DNA of 7,257 nucleotides, from the NCBI GenBank assembly GCA_024636405.1, contig JAGXHC010000183.1:1-7257 (forward strand), given 5' to 3'. The notes beneath the pieces are model-generated. The model was not told where the DNA came from. It ran no database searches and was given only the letters and a program-made list of their open reading frames with translations. Shown in pieces: positions 1 through 4,595 of the stretch (its first letter is position 1; each line of letters opens with the position of its first letter). Source of the DNA: Sulfitobacter sp. (GTDB lineage: Bacteria > Pseudomonadota > Alphaproteobacteria > Rhodobacterales > Rhodobacteraceae). A program made the translations under genes and the position numbers.

Positions 1-132
1 GCCTATGCCTGGTATCGGTCGGAACCCCTGCAAGGTTTCGATGGGCGCACAGCGATGCAATTGGTGCAAGAGGGCAAGGCGCAGCAGGTGCTGGAGTATA
101 TCGATGCGGTCGATGCGGGCGTCTACGCCTGA
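1..132 (+). CDS. Xre/MbcA/ParS-type antitoxin, C-terminal fragment (5' end outside window)
   Basis: An open frame enters from the left edge and stops at TGA 130-132, giving 43 residues. The visible tail (AYAWYRSEPLQGFDGRTAMQ, then an LVQEG and VLEYIDAVDAGVYA stretch) resembles the C-terminal toxin-binding domain (DUF2384) of Xre-type antitoxins: a W-x-R-S-x-P segment, then G-G/D-x-T-A/P, then a helix ending in a short G-V-Y/F tail. In RES-Xre modules this domain binds the toxin and blocks its active site, while an N-terminal helix-turn-helix, which would lie outside the window, represses the operon. The stop codon overlaps the start of the RES toxin gene by one base (TGATG), as expected for an antitoxin-first operon. 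The assignment rests on the short tail plus the RES neighbour. Confidence 0.85.
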   Translation, partial: AYAWYRSEPLQGFDGRTAMQLVQEGKAQQVLEYIDAVDAGVYA

Positions 133-644
133 TGCCAATTGAAAACGGGCGCTACCGGGGTCCGCTTTACCGTGCGCTCAACCCTGTCTATGCCCGCGAA
201 CCGCTGTCCGGGCGTGGTGCAGCGCTTTACGGCGGGCGGTTCAACACCAAGGGCACCCCGGCGCTTTACACCGCTCTTGATCCCGCCACAGCACTGCGCG
301 AAGCAAATCAGGTGGGTAATTTGCAGCCCACGGTTCTGGTCAGCTACCGCGCCGATCTGGGCCCTGTTTTCGACACTCGCGACGCGGATGCACGTGGCCG
401 TTACGAGGTGACGCCCGAGATGTTGGCGAACGCCGGCTGGCGCTCGGAGATGTTGGACGGGCGTCCGGTGCCGACCCAGACCCTCGCAAATGCCCTTGTC
501 AGAGATGGTTTTGCCGGGCTTTTGGTGCGAAGCTTTGCCAAGGGAACCACAGCCGAAAACCTGAATCTGGTGCTGTGGAACTGGACGAGGCAAGGCTGCA
601 CGCTTGAGGTCATCGATGACGAGGACCGTTTGGGGCGGATGTAA
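132..644 (+). CDS. RES-domain toxin of a RES-Xre toxin-antitoxin module
   Basis: This 170-residue protein is a complete RES domain of typical length. Visible family landmarks are YRALNP (R14), the GGRFNTKGTPALYTA block (R36, Y46), the ALREA helix (E57) and GLLVRSFA with S134, followed by NLVLWNW. These fit the conserved Arg, Glu and Ser for which the family is named. Characterised members (for example MbcT and ParT) degrade or modify NAD+ or use it to modify a target, causing growth arrest until neutralised by the partner antitoxin. The ATG at 132 overlaps the antitoxin stop codon, so translation is probably coupled; no strong ribosome-binding site precedes it. All key residues are present and the frame is intact, so it is probably functional. 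The exact reaction (NADase, NAD+ phosphorolysis or ADP-ribosylation) cannot be told from sequence. Confidence 0.9.
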   Translation: MPIENGRYRGPLYRALNPVYAREPLSGRGAALYGGRFNTKGTPALYTALDPATALREANQVGNLQPTVLVSYRADLGPVFDTRDADARGRYEVTPEMLANAGWRSEMLDGRPVPTQTLANALVRDGFAGLLVRSFAKGTTAENLNLVLWNWTRQGCTLEVIDDEDRLGRM

Positions 645-653
645 TCCCACCGG

Positions 654-1322
654 TCAAGACGACAAAGTCACCGCCATATTGCGCTCGTGATGGTCGATGG
701 CCTCTTCGAGATCGTCGTAGTAAATCAGCGTGCCATTCTCCAGCACCGCACCGGCATTGCACATCTGGCGCACCTGCCCGATCGAGCGGCTGACCATCAG
801 CGCGCCCGAATTGCGCATCCGGTCGGCAAACAACTGCGTGCTCTTGGCCTTGAACGCCGCGTCGCCCACTGCCGTCACCTCGTCAATCAGATAGGTGTCA
901 AATGCGATGCCCATCGAGGTCCCGACGGTCAGCCGTGATTTCATCCCCGAGGAGTAGGACTTGAGCGGCATATGAAAATGCTGGCCGACCTCGGCAAAGT
1001 CCTGAACGAAATCCAACAGCTCGGCGGTGTCCACGCCATAGATCCGGGCCACGAACCGCACGTTCTGCGCGCCGGTCAGCTCGGGGTGGAACGAGCCGGC
1101 AAAGCCCACGGGCCATGAGATGGTGCCATTTGACACGACCCGGCCCCAGGTCGGGTCCATCGTGCCCGCGACCATGCGCAACACGCTGGATTTCCCCGCG
1201 CCGTTCCGGCCCATCAGTGCCGCCGCACGCCCCGACGGAAAGGTCACGTTGATGTTGTCGGCCACCACGTTGCGGCGGCCCTCGAGCGTGTAGATCTTGG
1301 TCAGGTTTTCAAAGCAGATCAT
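654..1322 (-). CDS. kpsT: Polysaccharide export ABC transporter ATP-binding protein, KpsT-like
   Basis: This 222-residue protein has the size and layout of KpsT-type ATPases that power ABC-2 capsule export from the cytoplasmic face of the inner membrane. Walker A is GRNGAGKSS (residues 38-46), the ABC signature is YSSGMKSRL (123-131) and Walker B is TYLIDE (143-148), followed by the D-loop region VTAVGD. The segment SWPVGFAGSFHPELTG (69-84) is characteristic of polysaccharide exporters; where many family members have the Q-loop Gln, this protein seems to have His79. The H-loop position is also unusual: MVSRS (176-180) has Arg179 where His is expected. The gene starts 13 bases after the kpsE stop, with only a weak ribosome-binding site, so the two are probably cotranscribed. 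Its stop lies 9 bases from the convergent RES toxin gene. The family call is firm; full ATPase competence is less certain because of Arg179. Confidence 0.92.
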   Translation of the reverse strand: MICFENLTKIYTLEGRRNVVADNINVTFPSGRAAALMGRNGAGKSSVLRMVAGTMDPTWGRVVSNGTISWPVGFAGSFHPELTGAQNVRFVARIYGVDTAELLDFVQDFAEVGQHFHMPLKSYSSGMKSRLTVGTSMGIAFDTYLIDEVTAVGDAAFKAKSTQLFADRMRNSGALMVSRSIGQVRQMCNAGAVLENGTLIYYDDLEEAIDHHERNMAVTLSS

Positions 1323-1335
1323 CGGCAGTGCGTCT

Positions 1336-2418
1336 CTATTTCCGGTCCCGCAACGCGTAGCCGATCAACGTGACGATGCCCCAGATCAGGAACAGAAACA
1401 GCGCCGTCAGCCCCAAAAGCACACCGCGTTCGGGAAACTGCGAGGTTTCGGCGCGGGTGGGCATCACATAAGCAGCCAGATATCGGCTTTTGCGGCGCGC
1501 ATCGGCCTGACTGGAATCAAAGGCGGCCAGCGCTGAAATATAGGTGCGCTCGGCGAATTCGCGGTCGACCACCAGCCGTTCGTATTCGCTGACCAGATTG
1601 GCAAAGACCTCGCCCACTTGTACATCGCTGCCCAGCCCCATTTTCCGGCGCTCGGCAATGATGCGGGTTTCGATCACCTCGACGCGGCGCTGTGCTTGTG
1701 TCAGGCGCGGATCGTTCTCGCGGGTGGTGTCGCGCAAGATGTCCAGATCGATCAACGCCTCGGCCAGCTGCGCCTGCAGGGTGCCCAGCAAACCGGCTTG
1801 CACCTGGGTGTCCTGCGCCGGGTCGACCAGCTGGTTCAGGTTGCGAAACCGCGTCACGGCCTCGCGCGCCAGCTTCAATCGCTCGACCGCGGTTTCCAGC
1901 TCTTCACGGGCATAGCGCACCGCATCTTCGCGGGCGATGGCGCTCAGGTTGTTGATCATCTGGCTTGAACGTTCAAACAGCGCCTCGGTGATCGCAGTGG
2001 CGTCGTCCGGGTCAAAAGCCAGCGCGCGCACCTCGATCAGGCCCGCCCCGCTGTCATAGGTGAGCGTCACCATCCGTTGCCAGTGGGCCAAGAGATCCTC
2101 GATCGATCCGCCGGGTTTCAGCGCAAACCACGGGTCATCGGGTGCTTTGCTCCAGATCGTCCACAAATCGATGTCTTGATTGATATCCGAGACCAGACGC
2201 TGACTTTGCAGGAATTCATACAAGATATCGGTGTCCGAAGAACTGGAGCCCGACAGTGAGGTAATGCCCCCCAATATTTCGACAGCCGAGCTGACCTCTT
2301 CCTTGCGCACCGAAAAACCGACGGTCGAGGCGTATTGATCCGCAGCACGTTGCCAAAGGTATGCGGCAACCACGCCTGCGAGCAGGGCGACGAAGACCAC
2401 GAAGGACACCACCACCAA
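1336..2418 (-). CDS. kpsE: KpsE/Wzz-like capsule polysaccharide export protein (main reading frame, 5' end disrupted)
   Basis: The intact frame gives 360 residues of a polysaccharide co-polymerase/export (PCP) protein. Such proteins sit in the inner membrane, with a large periplasmic coiled-coil part linking the ABC exporter to the outer-membrane channel. Visible are an N-terminal membrane helix (about residues 3-23), a Wzz-type domain starting near DQYASTVGFSVRKEE, heptad-rich helices (about 160-290), the SRYLAAYVMP and AETSQFPER segments before the second membrane helix (about 332-354), and a short basic tail (LRDRK). The only in-frame start is TTG at 2418, inside the first hydrophobic segment and without a ribosome-binding site. 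In-frame TGA codons lie just upstream at 2436-2434 and 2457-2455. Yet the codons directly before the TTG read QRRHWL, a natural basic flank for the helix. The real gene most likely begins near 2821 and is frameshifted near 2431 (see the adjacent 5' segment). kpsT follows 13 bases downstream. Confidence 0.85.
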   Translation of the reverse strand: MVVVSFVVFVALLAGVVAAYLWQRAADQYASTVGFSVRKEEVSSAVEILGGITSLSGSSSSDTDILYEFLQSQRLVSDINQDIDLWTIWSKAPDDPWFALKPGGSIEDLLAHWQRMVTLTYDSGAGLIEVRALAFDPDDATAITEALFERSSQMINNLSAIAREDAVRYAREELETAVERLKLAREAVTRFRNLNQLVDPAQDTQVQAGLLGTLQAQLAEALIDLDILRDTTRENDPRLTQAQRRVEVIETRIIAERRKMGLGSDVQVGEVFANLVSEYERLVVDREFAERTYISALAAFDSSQADARRKSRYLAAYVMPTRAETSQFPERGVLLGLTALFLFLIWGIVTLIGYALRDRK

Positions 2419-2431
2419 CCAATGCCGCCGC

Positions 2432-2821
2432 TGTCACCGGCGGACGCGCAAGGGTCAAGGGCGCGCTTTTAAAGGCATATTGCGGTGCAGGTACCGGCGC
2501 GGCACGGGCCAATGCTGCGGCCTGCCTGTTTGCGGCCTGTCTGGCGGCCAGTTCGGCACGCATCTCAGGAGACCGGGGCGGCCCCTGCGGTGGCGGATTG
2601 CCAGTGGCGCCTTTTTCGGGACAGACCGCAGGCGCAGGGTCTGCCGGAGCCTCCCTGCGCGTGGCAGGTCCGGCAGCAATCCGGCGCGGTTTTTGGTCAG
2701 GCGGCTTGGCGTTGGCATTGACCCCACCCTTTTGCGACGTGGACTTGACAGAGCATGCACCCCCCGCCCCCTCAGTGCGGTCTACCGTGCGTTCAGAAAC
2801 AGATTTCGCGGAAGCGGACAC
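2432..2821 (-). pseudogene. kpsE: Out-of-frame 5' segment of kpsE (Pro/Ala/Gln-rich cytoplasmic N-terminus)
   Basis: In a frame offset by one base from the main kpsE frame, an open stretch encodes about 130 residues rich in Pro, Ala, Gln, Lys and Arg, with segments such as GGVNANAKPPDQKPRR, MRAELAARQAANRQAAALAR and APVPAPQYAFKSAPLTLARP. This low-complexity basic composition is what I would expect for the cytoplasmic N-terminal extension of alphaproteobacterial KpsE-like proteins. Skipping one base at about 2431 joins it to the main frame as ...ARPPVT-RRHWLVVVSF..., giving a protein of about 494 residues. The proposed start is GTG 2821-2819, preceded by AGGGGG (2831-2826, spacing 4). The frame stays open upstream to an ATG at 2956, but that stretch is AT-rich and reads as noncoding. 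Either the gene carries a one-base insertion (or two-base deletion) here, or the sequence has an error. The exact start is uncertain. Confidence 0.65.
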
Positions 2822-2839
2822 GCGGCCCCCTGCTCGATG

Positions 2840-2868
2840 ATTATAGCTTGACGATGATTGGTACACGC
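2840..2868 (-). promoter_or_regulatory. Candidate promoter for kpsE-kpsT (perfect TATAAT)
   Basis: On the minus strand a perfect TATAAT lies at 2845-2840, 18 bases before the proposed kpsE GTG start. The hexamer at 17-base spacing (GCGTGT, 2868-2863) is a poor -35 box; TTGGCG is better but lies 20 bases away. If used, transcription would start near 2833 and the leader would be only about a dozen bases, containing the AGGGGG ribosome-binding site. The call rests on the -10 box and its position, and an activator may compensate for the weak -35. Confidence 0.35.
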
Positions 2869-2909
2869 CAAACGTTAACAAAATCAGAACAGATTCTTTC
2901 CCTCTGCTT

Positions 2910-2941
2910 TTGCCGATTTTCGTCAGCCGAAAGATCGGCAA
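2910..2941. promoter_or_regulatory. Bulged hairpin / inverted repeat in the kpsM-kpsE intergenic region
   Basis: An 8-bp outer stem (TTGCCGAT at 2910-2917 with ATCGGCAA at 2934-2941) continues, after a single bulged G at 2933, into a 5-bp inner stem (TTTCG 2918-2922 with CGAAA 2928-2932) closed by the five-base loop TCAGC. All 13 pairs are Watson-Crick. It ends 35 bases before the kpsM ATG and lies inside the 155-base region separating the divergent genes. Neither side is followed by a T tract, so it does not look like an intrinsic terminator. It could be an operator for a dimeric regulator or a structured 5' leader of kpsM; which one is inference. Confidence 0.5.
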
Positions 2942-2976
2942 CACAATCATTACCACTACCTTCTACAAAGGTCGCC

Positions 2977-3804
2977 ATGACAGTGCAGTCTGATCCCGCG
3001 CCGCCGCAGACACCGCAGAAACCGCGCAGCAAGACCCTGCGCGCTTTCCCGACGCTGCGCACGGTGCTGGCGCTGATGCTGCGCGAGATGTCTACGACCT
3101 ATGGGCGCAGTCCGGGGGGCTATTTCTGGGCCATTCTGGAACCTGTGGGCGGGATCGCATTGATGAGCATGGTGTTCGCGATCGCCTTTCACGCACCTGC
3201 GCTGGGGATCAACTTTCCGATGTTCTACGCCACCGGTATCGTCCCGTTCCTGCTGTTCAACAATCTGACGTCAAAACAGGCCCAATCGCTGACCTTTTCC
3301 AAGGCGTTGCTGGCCTATCCGAATGTCACCTTTGCCGATGCCCTGCTTGCGCGGTTCTTGTTGAACCTGATCACCCAGCTGATGGTGGGATACATCATTT
3401 TCATCGGCCTTCTGACGCTCTTTGAAACCCGCACGCGCCCCGATCTGGTGACCATCATTCAATGCTATCTGATGGTCGCGACGCTGGCGATCGGGGTGGG
3501 CACGATGAACTGCTATCTGTTCAATGCCTTTCCATCATGGCAGCAGGCCTGGTCGATCCTGACGCGGCCGCTGTTCATCGTCTCGTGCATCTTCTTTCTG
3601 TTCGAAACCGTGCCGCAGCCCTTTCGCGACTATCTTTGGTGGAACCCGCTGGTGCATGTGGTGGGGCTGATGCGACGGGGGTTCTACCCGTCATATGACG
3701 CGTCCTATGTCAGCTTCGTCTATGTCTTAGCCCTCGGGGGCGGGCTGTTTCTGACCGGGCTGGTGTTCTTGCGCCGCTATCACAAGGATATTCTCTACAA
3801 CTAG
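2977..3804 (+). CDS. kpsM: Polysaccharide export ABC-2 transporter permease, KpsM-like
   Basis: This 275-residue membrane protein belongs to the ABC-2 polysaccharide exporter permeases (KpsM/Wzm type), which form the inner-membrane channel moving finished capsule chains to the periplasm. After a short Pro-rich cytoplasmic start comes the hallmark amphipathic segment LMLREMSTTYGRSPGGYFWA (33-52) and LEP, then six hydrophobic segments near residues 49-71, 78-97, 124-149, 157-183, 192-210 and 246-265. The NPLVHVVGLMRRGFYPSYD stretch (223-241) and the tail RRYHKDILYN are typical. The ATG at 2977 is chosen over upstream in-frame starts (to 2755) because AAAGGT lies just before it, the protein then has the usual family length, and the upstream codons overlap the control region and the kpsE 5' end. 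It is transcribed away from kpsE-kpsT, whereas classical group 2 loci keep kpsM and kpsT together. It ends 2 bases from the convergent sulfotransferase gene. Confidence 0.93.
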   Translation: MTVQSDPAPPQTPQKPRSKTLRAFPTLRTVLALMLREMSTTYGRSPGGYFWAILEPVGGIALMSMVFAIAFHAPALGINFPMFYATGIVPFLLFNNLTSKQAQSLTFSKALLAYPNVTFADALLARFLLNLITQLMVGYIIFIGLLTLFETRTRPDLVTIIQCYLMVATLAIGVGTMNCYLFNAFPSWQQAWSILTRPLFIVSCIFFLFETVPQPFRDYLWWNPLVHVVGLMRRGFYPSYDASYVSFVYVLALGGGLFLTGLVFLRRYHKDILYN

Positions 3805-3806
3805 GT

Positions 3807-4595
3807 TTAAAGACGACCTATTCCCAACTCGCACAGCACCTGAGCCTGATAGGCGCGGGAAAATTCCGTGTTCAACGCACCGGCCTGTTTGCGGACCGAA
3901 GGCACACGCGGCACCCATCCCGGCGCCGTGACACCGCAAAATCCAAACAGTCGCCGGACATAGGTCGCAGGGTCATTCACCACCTCTTCGTAGCTGATCT
4001 GCACACGCGGTATAGCTGCGGATTCTGCGATCAGACGGATGATCGTGTTGGCGTCTTCATGTGAATCAAGAATGCTTTCGATCAGCTTGGGCTGGAACGT
4101 GGGCTCTGTGCCGTTTCCAGCCTGCCGACTGGTCCATTGTTCGGTCTGGCGTGCAATTGATAGCGAAACCGCCTGCGCAAGAGCGTCTTCGCGGTATATA
4201 TGCACGATCCGCACCCCGCCGAACATCGCACCCATGTTCCAGCGCAGCAGCATCGCGATCTGATCATAAGACCCCTTGAGCCCCAGCGCCTGCCCCTTTG
4301 GACACATCCGCGCCTGCAGGCCGGTGATATAATCGGGAAAGCTGTAATAGCCATGCGCGTCCGACTGGTTGGCGACAACATCATGGTTAAGATACTCGCC
4401 AAAGCCTGCCAACTGCCCGGTCTGGCGCAAGTATTCCGCCAGCAAATGCGATCCGCAGCGGTTGGTAAATGCAATCAGGATCAACGGCTTGTCAAACACC
4501 GGAGCGTTTCCGTCAAAGCTGACCCTGCCGCCAAACTGCCGCTTGATGGTCTTTTCGTGCTGTCCGGGTGTGCGCAGGGTTTTGAGATAGCTCAT
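3807..4595 (-). CDS. Stf0-type sulfotransferase
   Basis: This 262-residue protein matches the Stf0 sulfotransferase family (named for trehalose 2-sulfotransferase), which transfers sulfate from PAPS to a sugar hydroxyl. The 5'-phosphosulfate loop is in LILIAFTNRCGSHLLAEYLR (38-57), a variant of the usual PRSGSxLL with R46, G48 and S49. It is followed by GEYLN (66-70), matching the family's EYF/EYL element. The 3'-phosphate-binding segment is IVHIYREDALAQAVSLSIAR (130-149) with R135 and S144, then QTEQW, a strong family signature. There is no signal peptide or membrane helix, so it should act in the cytoplasm. The ATG overlaps the glycosyltransferase stop codon (ATGA, 4592-4595) and follows a good AGAGGA site (4607-4602, spacing 6), so the pair is translationally coupled. 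Context suggests it sulfates the polysaccharide or its precursor; the acceptor cannot be read from sequence. Confidence 0.85.
   Translation of the reverse strand: MSYLKTLRTPGQHEKTIKRQFGGRVSFDGNAPVFDKPLILIAFTNRCGSHLLAEYLRQTGQLAGFGEYLNHDVVANQSDAHGYYSFPDYITGLQARMCPKGQALGLKGSYDQIAMLLRWNMGAMFGGVRIVHIYREDALAQAVSLSIARQTEQWTSRQAGNGTEPTFQPKLIESILDSHEDANTIIRLIAESAAIPRVQISYEEVVNDPATYVRRLFGFCGVTAPGWVPRVPSVRKQAGALNTEFSRAYQAQVLCELGIGRL

Noticed and set aside
123..650. 175-residue minus-strand open frame opposite the RES toxin
   Set aside because: It is the antisense shadow of a well-supported RES domain and has no recognisable motif.
2405..2437. Programmed ribosomal frameshift to express kpsE
   Set aside because: There is no slippery heptamer, hungry stop codon at the shift point or obvious stimulatory structure; mutation or sequence error is simpler.
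2755..2976. 74-residue in-frame extension of kpsM upstream of the ATG at 2977
   Set aside because: It overlaps the kpsE 5' end and the AT-rich control region, reads as noncoding, and would exceed the usual family length; ATG 2977 has a ribosome-binding site.
3802..3820. TAGGT...ACCTA inverted repeat at the kpsM stop codon as a terminator
   Set aside because: The stem is only 5 bp and is not followed by a T tract on either strand.
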